Assembly: GCA_963555705.1 (NCBI GenBank)
Contig: OY743168.1
Coordinates: 96,946,925-97,010,924, forward strand
Direction: 5' to 3'
Source: Ligustrum vulgare
Taxonomy: Eukaryota > Streptophyta > Magnoliopsida > Lamiales > Oleaceae
Length of the DNA: 64,000 bases
The position numbers were made by a program, and so were the translations under genes. A model generated the notes under the pieces. It ran no database searches. It was not told the origin of the DNA and saw only the letters and a list, made by a program, of their open reading frames with translations. Shown here in pieces: positions 33,603-44,925 of the stretch. Each line of letters begins with the position of its first letter. The stretch's first letter is position 1.

Positions 33603-35222
33603 TTGTTAGGCATGTTTCATATCTTATGTGTGCATTATATTTTAAACAATTACAAGCCTTCAAAAAATATTGGTTTAAATCCTTGGTGTAGATTACATGT
33701 TAAATTTGAATTATTCGAAGTTTCTAACATTTATCAATGTTGTCCAGAAAATCAACACACGTTGTTTATTGAGGGTGATGTAGTCCCAGAGGACGAACGC
33801 GTCGAAATCAATGAGATAATTACAGTGAATTACGATGCGGAGAATGATGTAAACACAACTCAGAATATGGAGGCGATGCCAGAAGTTGGGATGAAATTTT
33901 CTAGTTATGATGAGGCATTTCAATACTACATGCAATATGCATATAATGTAGGCTTTTTTGTATGAAAAAGAAATTCCAAAAAAGGACTAGATGGAATGTT
34001 GTTATATGCAACATTCGCTTGCACCCGAGAAGGAAAGAGAGTTAGTGCGACAAGCGGTTCATTGAAACCTCATCCAACCATTCAAATGGGATGCAAGGCC
34101 AAGATGATTTTGTGTTCAGACGTGTTAGGAAAATGGCGTGTAACTAAGGTTGTTCTTGAGCATAATCACAAGACAAGTCCATCGAAATCCAGCATGTACC
34201 GATGTAATCGACAATTGAACGATCGTGTCAAACGGAAGCTTGAAATAAATGACATACCTGGAATACCGTTGCACAAGAGTTTTAACTCGGCCGTCGTTGA
34301 AGCGAGTGGATATGAGGAGCTACAGTTTATTGAGAAGGACTGTAGAAATTACATTGACAAGGTCAGGAGATTAAGACTCGGAGAAGGAGATGCAATTGCG
34401 ATACAAGCTTATTTTTCTAAGATGCAAGCACAGTGTCATGGTTTTTTCTTTAGTGTAGATTTAGACAATGACTCTCGGTTGAAGAATGTGTTTTGGACTG
34501 ATAATAGGAGCAGACAGGCTTATAGAGAGTTTGGGGATGTTGTTACATTCCACACCACATATTTAACTAATAGGTATGACATGCCTTTTGCCCCCTTTTG
34601 TTGGGGTGAATCATCACGACCAGTCCACACTACTTGGTTGTGGTTTATTATCAAATGAGGACACCGAGACCTTCGTTTGGCTTTTAAAGATATGGCTTCA
34701 GTGCATGGATAGCATTGCACCATCCGGTATCATTACTGATCAGGATAGGACTATGCAGAACGGAATTCAAATTGTCTTCCCGAATACGAAGCATAGATGC
34801 TGTTTGTGGCATATTCTGAAAAAAAAATTGCCTGAGAAATTTGGAAGTCATCCAGGTAAGGGTGCGATACTCAATGTCGTGCATTGTGATGTGTACAAAT
34901 CAAAATTTCCAGAAGAATCTGAAACTGTGTGGACCCAAATGATTGATAAGTTTTCACTGCATGATCATGACTGGTTGTCTGGATTATATAGAGAACGACG
35001 TCGCTGGGTACCTTGCTTTCTAAACACATTTTTTTGGGCTGGCATGTCAACGACACGGAGAAGTGAGAGCATGAATGCATTTTTTGATGGTTACGTTCAT
35101 TCGAAGACCTCATTGAAGCAATTCGTTGAGTAGTACAAGCGGGCCTTGAGGTGTATAGTTGAGAAAGAGTTTGTTAGTAATGACTATGTCAATGAAATGT
35201 GTTTCTGGAGATGTATCAAACT
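33603..35222 (+). pseudogene. FAR1/FRS-like MULE-type transposase relic
   Basis: The FAR1 zinc-binding DNA-binding region starts near 33890 (GMKFSSYDEAFQYYMQYA), with CKAKMIL ... EHNHKTSPSK further on. A MULE transposase core follows, with VFWTDNRSRQAYREFGDVV, then the GVNHH stretch, IITDQD and the CLWHILKK helix. The C-terminus with a SWIM finger is missing: the match ends in a T-run at 35225-35242. Breaks are a TGA near 33963, a frameshift near 34597 and a TAG near 35131. It could descend from a Mutator-like transposon or a domesticated FAR1-related gene. Confidence 0.8.
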
Positions 35223-35673
35223 AGTTTTTTTTTTTTTTTTTTGAAGTAGCAATGCTAGAATATTTCCCTAGTTATTTTCATATTTTTATGTACTTGTGAC
35301 CTTGGAATGTATCAAAATGTTTTGCGTAGCTTCTTATTGTTGTTGGGTATTTCACAGACCGATACTTATTCATGCATAAATAAGAGGTTACACAGATTCA
35401 AAAGTTACACCAAGATCAAGTGACTTGATTCTTTACATCACAATTTCATAGATTAAAATACAATGACATCTCACTGATTTTCAACCAAAACATAATCCAT
35501 TCATATCAAATTCAGTTTACAACTACACAGTCACAGATTCCATACATATAGTCCAGTTCACCACTAGATTTTGCCAACTTCCACAAATTCACATACTACA
35601 AAATCCATGTAAACCAGAAAATGAAAGTTCTAACTTCGCTACTACATTTAACATAGTACCAAAATGTCAAAAT
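35223..35673. other. Spacer, no gene seen
   Basis: AT-rich sequence after a T18-T20 run. It may include the 3' UTR of the minus-strand zinc-finger gene. Confidence 0.4.
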
Positions 35674-36525
35674 CTACCCATCCGAACAAAACCAAAACTG
35701 TCGGAGAAAGTTCATTACTTCATGTCCTTTAAGCTTGTCATCCACTCGAGCTTTATTCTTACGAATGGTAATTGTTAATGATATCTCAGCGTCCTCATCA
35801 TGGGAAACTCGTGCACAAGTTTTTAACAAGGTAGACAATTCATCATATCCATCTTCACTTGCCTCCTCCATCAATTTCTTCTTGCTTGATTCACCTTCAT
35901 CCCATTCAAAAAACCGACATGTCTTCACAGTGCATGAAAAGAATTTCTTCCCTCGATGCTTTGACATCTTCTCCACCTCGAACCATCTCACATAACCATC
36001 TCCGCATATGGGACATCGACGCTTGTTCGGACATTCGTTGAACCAGTGTCCAACTTGTCTGCAACTATGGCATATACCATAGTTCTTCCCCTGCATATCG
36101 AGTCTGCATATATAACCAAGATGAGTTTTTAATTACACAAGTCACATCATATACGCACAAAATTGGAGAAAATGAACTAAATCGAAATTTGAAAATCTGA
36201 TTTTTAAATATGTCTTTACTAAGAACTACAGATGGTAGCAACATGAGGTCTAAGTTTTCAAGAACATTTCCTTATTTTCAGCAGCTGGAACACTCATCCC
36301 CCTACATTATTGACGATTTCAATATCAAGTTTCATTTCTTCTGAGAGAGAGGAGATTAAATCGTATCTTCCATAATTTTCAGTTGAAGAATGTGTTTTTT
36401 CTTGACACAAAACATAAGAAAAATGTGCTCATACTGATTTAAATAATCCTCATAGAACGATGAAGATACCGCTGCACTCCGTTCCGCGAAGACTGCGTGC
36501 TCTTCACCCAGGTTTTTCAAAAAAT
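35674..36525 (-). CDS. Zinc-knuckle and GRF zinc-finger protein, partial gene model
   Basis: Two exons are supported, 36435-36525 and 35674-36103. They are joined by a GT-AG intron (donor GTATGAG, acceptor TATATGCAG) that keeps frame. The first ends in AAVSSSFYEDYLNQ. The second carries a CCHC knuckle CHSCRQVGHWFNEC and then a GRF-type finger (CPICG ... KKFFSC ... CRFFEWDE), a nucleic-acid-binding fold, followed by an acidic tail. Upstream exons are unresolved. The copia element at 36743 is inserted just 5' of them, possibly in the first exon. The gene is convergent with the transposase relic. Function is unknown; plant CCHC/GRF proteins are the nearest family I can name. Confidence 0.6.
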
Positions 36526-36737
36526 CTGAACAGAGAATGACCCATAATAATGTAAAATCAACTCACCCAGAATTTAAACAAAAAATGAAATCACAACCAC
36601 TTAACCAACAACAATTATAACCAGGGATTTTAACAAAAAACAAGTATCAACTTGCAAAATGAGTTCTTCATACTTGCTGAAATTTTTCAAAAAATTAAAA
36701 TAAAAGCCACCAGAGAAATTGTAGCTTACCGTCAATT

Positions 36738-36742
36738 CATAG
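36738..36742. repeat. Target-site duplication CATAG of the copia element
   Basis: CATAG precedes the left LTR and recurs at 41834-41838 after the right LTR. Confidence 0.92.
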
Positions 36743-37005
36743 TGTTAAAAGGAAAGAAAATCTGCATTAATGTGTATTGACGTGTAATTGGCATTTGACT
36801 GGTGACAGGAGCAAATCATGGATGAAGAAGGCAGACTACTAGCATTTAGGAATAATTGTAGGATGTTAACCTCGTAAATAATTACATTCCTAGAATAGGT
36901 TACTGAAATGACCCAGCCTCTACTTATATATATGGATGCTTGTACACAATTGAAATATATACAAAAATATACAGAATTTCCTCATATTTTACATCCTTTA
37001 GTTTA
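36743..37005 (+). repeat. Copia 5' LTR
   Basis: 263 bp starting TGTTAAAAGG. It contains TATATATATGGATGC near 36927, a plausible TATA region. Confidence 0.93.
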
Positions 37006-37017
37006 TGGTATCAGAGC
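37006..37017 (+). other. Copia primer binding site (tRNA-iMet)
   Basis: TGGTATCAGAGC immediately follows the LTR and complements the initiator tRNA-Met 3' end, the standard plant copia primer. Confidence 0.95.
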
Positions 37018-37092
37018 GCCGATCTTGGTGCTTCTAAGCCTAGTACACTTCCGCCACAAACACTTTACACAACACCAGCGCATCAATAAACT

Positions 37093-38196
37093 ATGGCTGG
37101 AACACTTGAAAACCCAGAACTATTAAAACAGAAATCCACATCAAGAGACATAGAGGAAAAGGAAACATCATTACCAGATCCTCTGACCTTGCACCATTCA
37201 GACACACCAGGACTTACCCTAGTTAAAACACCATTGAATGGACTCAACTATGGAGAATGGAGCCGCTCGATGTGTCTCAGCCTCAGCGCCAAGAATAAGA
37301 TTGGGCTAATCGACGGAACCGAGAAGGCACCGCTAATGACTGATGCGAAATATCCCTTATGGCAGTGCTGCAACGATCTTGTGATATCTTGGATCCTTAA
37401 TTCCATACAACCTGACATAGCTCGCAGTGTTATCTTCTCTGATACGGCAGCAGCAGTCTGGAATGACCTTTATGACGGATTCTCCCAAGGAGATGACTCA
37501 AGAATATATCAGATTCGGCAAGAAATTGTCGAATGTCGCCAAGGATCCCTTTCTGTTTCTTCATACTACACGAAACTTAAGGGACTTTGGGACGAATTGG
37601 CATCTTACCAGGAGCCCATTGATTGCTCATGCAACATGTTGAAGAAGATTGTTGACAGAGAAGAGAAGGAGAAAGTGATGCAATTCTTGATGGGGCTTAA
37701 CGAATCATACTCCCAGGTTCGACGGTCTATTTTAATGATGAGCCCTCTTCCAAACACACGGAAAGTTCATGGCCTAATTCTTCAGCAAGAGAGACAGATG
37801 GAGGTTGCAGTTCATCGGGAAATGCCGCAGGGAGCCCACGCTATGCAGGCTGGTCGCACATCGATACAACAGGTGGCGTCTTCCTCTCCCTATCGCAAAG
37901 ACCTACGATGCACTTACTGTGAGCAAGGAGGGCATTTAGTGGATAAATGTTATTATTTAATTGGGTTCCCAGTGGGACACAAATGGCATGGCAAGAATGT
38001 AAAGCCCAGGAACAAAAAGGCAACAGCCCACAATGCTGAGATAAAGAGGGAAGCAACCAATGAAAGTCCAATTTTTACAGCCGAAGAATACATGCAAATC
38101 CGAGCCATGCTCCACAATAAAAATGGTAACGATCGACCACTTACAAATGCGACAGGTATACCCAGCTACAATAATGTAAAACATGATGCACTAATT
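37093..38196 (+). CDS. Copia Gag
   Basis: It starts at the first ATG after the PBS. The N-terminal part has the copia gag pattern LNYGEWSRSMCLSLSAKNK, followed by the middle domain (IYQIRQEIVECRQGSLSVSS). A CCHC zinc knuckle CTYCEQGGHLVDKC sits at residues ~276-289. The frame continues to 38385 but leaves the gag-pol frame near 38190, so the last ~60 codons of the open frame are not real. Gag forms virus-like particles that package the RNA. Confidence 0.9.
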
Positions 38197-41100
38197 GGAT
38201 TGTGGACAATGGGGCAACAGATCATGTATCGCACCTCGCACCTACTCACAATAAAAATAAGGCACCTTATGACTTTATTGGACTACCTAATGGCGAACAA
38301 AATGTCATTGAAAATGTTGGAACATTTCACTTATCGCCAGATTTACCTCTTGATGGAGTTCTTCACGTGCCTAAATTTTGTGTGAATTTGATATCTGTGA
38401 GCAAACTGACTCGAGCTTTGAGATGTATAGTGATATTTTACCCGGATTTTTGTGTTGTGCAGGATGTGGATACGAGGAGGACGATTGGCCTGGGAAAGCA
38501 TTTTAATGGTCTATATTATCTCACACCGAAGCAAAATCCTCATCTTGTCAATCACGTATCTCGTACATCCAACCTTTGGCATCAACGTCTCGGACATCCA
38601 TCTGCCGCTCCTCTTCGCCACCTATCCCAATTTTTTCCAGAAATTGTCTTTAATTTGAAGCATGTTTGTGAGATTTGCCCTTTAGCAAAACAAACACGTT
38701 TACCTTTTGTTCCAAGTTCAATAAAAACAATTGCGCCATTTGATTTAATTCATTGCGATATTTGGGGACCACACAAAACTCATACACATTCCGGGGCTCG
38801 TTATTTCTTAACCATTGTCAATGATTTTACTCGCTTTACTTGGGTACATCTTATGAGTTTTAAATCCAACACTCAATCTATATTGAAATTCTTTTTCTCT
38901 TGGGTCAAAACTCAATTTCACCGAGATATTAAGATTTTACGTGCTGATAATGGGGGAGAATTCATGTCCATGCGTTCTTTCCTTGATGAACATGGCACCA
39001 TTCTTCAACACACATGTACTCACACACCTCAACAGAACGGGGTAGTAGAAAGAAAACATCGCCACCTCCTAAATGTAGCCCGTGCATTACGTTTTCAAGC
39101 CAACTCGCCCTTACGTTTTTTGGGGGAAAGTGTCCAAACAGCATGCTATCTTATTAATTGCCTACCCACACCTCTCCTCTCCAAAAAATCTCCCTATGAA
39201 CTTTTACACAAAATTCCACCAATTTATTCTAGTCTTCGGGTTTTTGGTTGCTTATGTTATGCCACCAACCTCACTCCAAATGACAAATTTGATCATCATG
39301 CACGTCGTTGCATTTTCATCGGATATCCTCTTGGGCAAAAGGGTTATCGAGTTTACGACCTTCAAGAGCATAAACCCTTCACTTCCCGAGATGTTACATT
39401 TCATGAACATATATTCCCTTTCAATAAGCTTTCACCTGAAAATCAAGATGATGACCCAGTCTTGCCCATTCCTAACAACCCAATACATCCTCATAAGCCC
39501 AATATCTCCCAACAACCTAATCTAGTACCCAATACATCTCCTTCCACTGATCCATCTATTCATCCTAACCCAGCTCCACTAAAAGTCTATTCTCGTCGTT
39601 CTACAACTGTTGACACTACCATCACGACGACACCTCACTCAGTGACGTCATCACCAACAGCTGACCTACCATCTAGTCCCCATCACTCACCCATTCGGCC
39701 GGACCCTTCTCCCACTCCTACTTCCTCGGCACCCATCCCAATAACCCCATCCTCAACATCTCACTTACCAGAACCAATTCCCGAACCTATCATCGACCCA
39801 ATACCCGATATCGAAGACGGTGCAAACACAGATCTCCGCCGTTCCTTTCGCACTCATCGACCACCACCTCATCTTCGAGATTTTCATACGTACCATGCTG
39901 CTGTCTTAGGCCCTAAGGCTCCTCCTCCATCCCCATCCTGCACTCGCTATCCTTTGCAATGGTATATCTCTTACTCTGGCTTGTGTGATAAATGCCTTTC
40001 CTTTGTGCATAATATATCTCGACTAGTTGAACTAGCAACTTATGAACAGGCCCGCCATGATCCTCAGTGGGTTACAGCTATGAATTCTGAGATTAAGGCA
40101 CTTGAGGACAATGACACTTGGTCCACCGTTCCTCTACCCCTTGGCCAACGACCCATTGATTGCAAATGGGTCTTCAAAATCAAGTACCATGCTGATGGGA
40201 GCATTGAGCGTTACAAAGCTCGTCTTGTTGCCAAAGGGTTCACTCAACGCGAAGGCATCGACTACAAAGATACCTTCGCCCCTGTTGCCAAGTTAATTAC
40301 TGTCCGTTGCTTATTGGCAGTTGTTGCAATCCGGGATTGGTCATTACACCAAATGGACGTGCAGAATGCTTTTTTACATGGAGAACTCAATGAGGAAGTG
40401 TACATGCTTCCTCCTCCAGGTTATCGTCGACAGGGGGAGAATGTAGTTTGTCTACTCAATAAATCTCTTTATGGCCTTAAGCAAGCATCTCGCAGTTGGT
40501 TTCAATGGTTTTCAAGTGCAATTCGAGAAATTGGGTTTCAATAGTCACGAGCCGATTATTCCCTCTTTACACAGGTTCGTGGAGAATCCATTACTATTGT
40601 GCTACTGTATGTCGATGATATGATCATAACGGGCAACAATGAAAAGGCCATTAGTGATCTCAAAGCATTCCTCAATAGTTGTTTCAAAATTAAAGATCTT
40701 GGACCACTTAAATACTTTCTTGGCATTGAGGTTGCATGTTCTAAAGCAGGAATCACGGTTTGTCAACGAAAGTACACATTAGACATATTGGAGGAAGCTG
40801 GATTACTTGGAACAAAGCCAGCAAATGTTCCCATGGAACCGGATTTGGTACTAACAGAAACTGGGAGTGAAGTCCTTAAGGACCCTACTCGATACAGACG
40901 ACTAGTTGGGAAGTTAATCTACCTCACAATTAGCCGACTGGAAATCACATACTCCGTGAACACACTCAGCCAATTCATGCAAGAACCCAGGATGCACCAT
41001 CTTAAGATATCCCATCGACTCCTTCAATACTTGAAGATGGCTCCGGGGCAAGGTTTGTTATTTCCAGTAGACAGTCCACTACATCTGATTGGTTATTGTG

Positions 41101-41564
41101 ACGCTGATTGGGCAAGATGCCCAATTACACGCTGATCGGTAACAGGTTATTGTGTTTTTCTCGGAAAATCACTTGTGTCATGGAAAAGTAAGGAGCAGGA
41201 AACCGTATCAAGATCGTCCGCAGAAGCCGAATATCGGTCCATGGCTGCAGCCGCTTGTGAGCTTACTTGGTTAAGACATTTGTTGAAGGATCTATGTGTT
41301 TCACATTCCCAACCAGCAAAGTTATTTTGTGACAATCAGGAAGCCTTACACATTGCGGCAAATCCAGTCTATCATGAGCGGACGAAGCACATCGAACTAG
41401 ATTGTCACACAATTCGTGAGAGAATACAAAAACGAGAAGTAAAAACAGCCTATGTTCCGACTGGAAGTCAGATTGCAGATTTGTTCACTAAGTCATTACG
41501 AGCACAAACATTTTACACACACCTCAGCAAGTTGGGTGTCATTGACATTCATTCACCAACTTGA
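38187..41564 (+). pseudogene. Copia Pol: protease, integrase, RT, RNase H
   Basis: The frame begins one base out of phase with gag, at the protease site WIVDNGATDHVSH. Integrase follows with LWHQRLGHPS, CEICPLAKQ, HCDIWGP, RADNGGEF and QQNGVVERKHR. After a Pro/Ser/Thr-rich linker the RT starts WVFKIKYHADGS and has QMDVQNAFLHGEL and catalytic LLYVDDMIITGN. RNase H includes [13 protein letters not shown] and ends with [10 protein letters not shown]. Breaks are the gag-pol frameshift near 38190, TAG at about 40542 and TGA at about 41133; each stop is one transition from CAG or CGA. Gag-pol is normally one ORF in this type, so the frameshift is probably a mutation. Confidence 0.92.
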
Positions 41565-41570
41565 GGGGAG
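41560..41570 (+). other. Copia polypurine tract
   Basis: ACTTGAGGGGAG directly precedes the right LTR, a typical copia plus-strand primer site. Confidence 0.88.
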
Positions 41571-41833
41571 TGTTAAAAGGAAAGAAAATCTGCATTAATG
41601 TGTATTGACGTGTAATTGGCATTTGACTGGTGACAGGAGCAAATCATGGATGAAGAAGGCAGACTACTAGCATTTAGGAATAATTGTAGGATGTTAACCT
41701 TGTAAATAATTACATTCCTAGAATAGGTTACTGAAATGACCCAGCCTCTACTTATATATATGGATGCTTGTACACAATTGAAATATATACAAAAATATAC
41801 AGAATTTCCTCATATTTTACATCCTTTAGTTTA
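41571..41833 (+). repeat. Copia 3' LTR
   Basis: 263 bp, one difference from the 5' LTR by eye. Followed by CATAG. Confidence 0.93.
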
Positions 41834-41838
41834 CATAG

Positions 41839-42217
41839 GAAGCTCGAGAATTAGTAGACCAGAATATGGATGCTGGAAAATTCGGGGAAGAAAAACAAAC
41901 GCCCAGAAATTTGGGAAGAAGAGATTCTAGGGATTTCTTTTATTCTTTGGGGAGAGAGTGTTCTGCTGCGCAAGAATGATTCTCAGCAATTGGGGAGGGG
42001 GATTATGTTAAAAGAAATGGTAAGCAGCTTAATTTCTCTAGTAAGTTGTTTTTTGGACTTTATGTATAATATTTCAATCTATATGTTAAATTGTAAATAC
42101 AAGTAGCAGCATTGCAAACATTGGACTCTCGATTGCTACTGCTTACTTGATTACATATGTCGCAATTCACATGCATTAATCTTTATTCACTCAGTCGAAA
42201 GAATAAATGGGATGATT
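41839..42217. other. Host sequence right of the copia insertion
   Basis: It may hold the 5' exon of the minus-strand GRF gene, because a GTAAGC donor on the minus strand lies left of the copia element near 36728. A plus-strand frame from 41867 is equally possible. I cannot settle which. Confidence 0.3.
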
Positions 42218-42391
42218 GATCGTGTTTGGTAAAAGAAATTTTTTTATCACAATTTTTCAAACTCAATCTTAACCATTCATTCTTAGTCAAGTCCAAAATT
42301 CTTAACTTTTCAAACATTTTTAAACCGTACATTTATCAACAAACAAAAAAAATCATAAAAACTAAAAATTTTCACATTACCAAACAAGCTC
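42218..42391. mobile_element. Tourist-like MITE, degraded ends
   Basis: GTGTTTGGTAAAAG on the left is mirrored by ATTACCAAACAAGCTCT on the right. The interior resembles the MITE at 42481-42653 (TCACAATTTTTCAAACTCAA in both). No clear target duplication. Confidence 0.6.
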
Positions 42392-42480
42392 TAAGGCAAG
42401 TGGTTCGAATGAACTCAACAAAATAATCCCATAACTTTAGAAGCCGATTTTTTTATTAGGAAAGCAGACATCATCTTTTA

Positions 42481-42653
42481 GAGCCTGTTTGATCCCTCTA
42501 AAATTTTTATCACAATTTTTCAAACTCAATTTCAAACATTCACTATTAGTCAAATCCACAATTTTTTACTTTTCAAACCAATCTAAATCACATCCATCAA
42601 AAAAACCAAAAAAACCTACAAAAAAAAAAAAAAATTCATGAACCAAACAGGCT
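42481..42653. mobile_element. Tourist-like MITE
   Basis: GAGCCTGTTTGATC on the left mirrors GAACCAAACAGGCTA on the right, with TTA on both sides (42478-42480 and 42654-42656). 173 bp, non-coding, the same family as its neighbour. Confidence 0.75.
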
Positions 42654-42785
42654 ATTAGTAGATAAAACGTCAAGGACTTGACAAGGACGAGTGAAGTTGA
42701 AAGAGTTCTACAAATATTGCAACCTCATCTACTAGTTAGAATGTCGCAACTTGTGAAAGGTACATGATTTGTTAACATATTTATT

Positions 42786-43040
42786 AAAAAAAAAAAGTGT
42801 AGCCCGCACCTTTAGGGCCTTAATCGATCATACGCTATGCCATTGGTTAAGGAAGTAAATCACAGGTTATGCCTCCCAGAGCCAGGGTGGAGGTGTGGTA
42901 AGTCATAATTCCCGCTTGCCACAAGGTACAAATCCATTATTTCAGGATTCGAACCCTGCACCCGACTGCGCTGAGCATTTTTCCATCCATTTCCTATGCC
43001 ATTGGGAGATGTGCCCTTGGAGCAACATATTTATTGATCT
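42786..43040 (-). mobile_element. SINE-like tRNA-derived retroposon
   Basis: On the minus strand a pol III B box AGGGTTCGAATCCTG lies at about 42951-42965. A plausible A box (TGGCATAGGAAATGG) lies about 40 bases upstream of it, and the sequence ends in a T-run matching the A10-A13 at 42784-42797. Boundaries are approximate. A degenerate tRNA-like relic is the alternative. Confidence 0.55.
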
Positions 43041-44555
43041 GCATTAGGGTTGGTCTGATTGGCCCCTCAGCCTCAGGATGAGCCCCATAATTAATAGCAA
43101 CTGTAACTATACTCAATGATGGAGGTAGGAGTTACATCTTATAAGGGCAAAAATACAAAAATGCTAAACACCCCCGCCCCCTCACATGGGGGCGGGACAA
43201 CCCGCGGGGTGTGTAGCAAGCTCCGCAAAAATATTGGGGTGGAGGGACGGAGCCCCAATTTTTATTTTATTTTTAAAAAAAAAAATTTGAAATTGACGAT
43301 TTTGAGTACCAATTTTATCTGTACAATTAGACAATAATTTTCAAGGGGCACGTGGCCATTAAATTATATCCACATCATCTAATGTTATTTTTTTCCATAA
43401 CTATAATTGCAAAAACATTTTCACAACATTCAAAATAAATATTCTATGAAGTCAAACATTAAAAATTTCATCCCTAAATCAGCTTTGTTCCAAATCACAT
43501 CCTCGAACTAATTAATTCAAAAGACAATCACGTGTTTATATCCACATCCAAGAATTTTTATAACTAGATCACTAATTAATTGAATTTTTCATTATTCACT
43601 ATTCATCCTACATTAGTACGAACCCTAGGTCTTTCTCATTGATGAGTTCCATTAAATTTGATCACAAAACATAGTTTTGATTTTAAGGAACATGGGACCC
43701 AAGTGAAAGGAGATTTGAATAAAAAAGAAAATAATGACTAACTAGTTGTGGCCAAGAACTTATTCGCTCTTCCTCAACAAAAACCGTAACCTTTCTACTT
43801 CTTCATCTTCTTCCCCTTCTATCTCAAAAAAACAATTGAATAGGTGCTGCTAGGGTAGAGAGGAGAGCAGAGTCCGTTGAGGCCTTGAGATATTGGATTC
43901 ATTGGAAGCAATTGAATCATGAGTCTAACATGTACTTAAGTCTTAGGCTTTAATGTAATATGTTATTAGACTTTAGGCTATTGATTGGGTACATATATGC
44001 TAGTTGAAAAGAATTAAAACTAGGAAAGAAACAATCCGTCTCCTCATTCAACATGTTGCACCAATGACCAAACTCCATAAACGAGAAGCCAAAAAAGCAG
44101 ATGAAATTCAGGAAAATTGAAAATGATGTGGGGGCGAGAATTACAGGGACGTTGAAAAATGTTGTGGGGGCGAAAATTGTAACTTTTCATCTTCAACTCA
44201 TGTACCTTTTTCAAGTCAAAACTGGAATTGAATTTTGGAAAATGCTACTTTACCATCATTCATTGTCACCATAGATGATCGAATTTTTGTGAGTTGTTGA
44301 TTTTGGAGTTGATGTGATGGGTAAAATAATAGATTGTTGTCATATATATAAGTGTAAAATTTTATGTCAGAGATTATGTTCTTGTAGCATGACTGATTGA
44401 ATTTTAAGGATTAAGGAAAATATAAACCAATTTTATCACGGGTGGACATGAGTTGGCCAAGGCTCCAGCTTTCAAAAATCTTGTACTAACTCTCCATCTA
44501 AAAGGTACATAGTCTGTAACATCCTCACATAAACCTTGTCATAATAACTAATAAG
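43041..44555. other. Intergenic region, unclassified repeats
   Basis: It contains G/C-rich inverted motifs (CCCCGCCCCCTCACATGGGG and CGGGACAACCCGCGGGGTG near 43172-43210) and two related stretches with GTGGGGGCGA near 44130 and 44165. I see no gene. Confidence 0.4.
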
Positions 44556-44557
44556 AC

Positions 44558-44600
44558 CCACCCCACCCCACCCCACGCCACGCCACCCCTACCCCACCAA
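44558..44600. repeat. CCACC minisatellite
   Basis: Repeated CCACCCCA and CCACGCCA units run for about 40 bp. Confidence 0.8.
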
Positions 44601-44910
44601 TTATCGAGCAATGATGGAACCACGTGAGGTCCAGAAATACTCTTTCCTTCTTCTTTAGTAAATTTCGAATAAATTAAAGGTTCACAGAAAGGTGCAACAC
44701 AACCACCTTTGACCTCTCTCTCTCTCGCTATAATCGCTTGAACTGTAAATTGATCCAGATTCTTGTGCTTGTCTCTTTCGTACAGTCTTTAGGCCTGGCG
44801 ATCAATACAAGCACAAATATATACAGACTTTTGTCCTAAAACGTAGAAGAAATTGAACAACTTTGCTATCTTGATTGCATTGTAATTGGGACATAGAATG
44901 TTTCTATTTG

Positions 44911-44925
44911 ATGAATCATGGATGA
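44911..44925 (+). promoter_or_regulatory. Minimal upstream ORF overlapping the 5-phosphatase start
   Basis: ATGAATCATGGATGA encodes four residues and a stop, and overlaps the chosen start ATG at 44918 in another frame. If it lies in the transcript it would force leaky scanning or reinitiation. The transcription start is unknown. Confidence 0.4.

Larger units (their letters stand above)
36743..41833 (+). mobile_element. Young Ty1/copia retrotransposon
   Basis: Two 263-bp LTRs (36743-37005 and 41571-41833) differ at one position that I can see (C/T in a CpG near 36873). PBS, gag, protease, integrase, RT and RNase H follow in copia order. The LTR ends in TA rather than the usual CA. Despite the near-identical LTRs, the coding region has one frameshift and two premature stops. 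Confidence 0.95.

Noticed and set aside
42939..43010. A functional tRNA gene (B-box match)
   Set aside because: Only the internal promoter-like boxes are present and no cloverleaf can be drawn, so a SINE-like origin is more likely.
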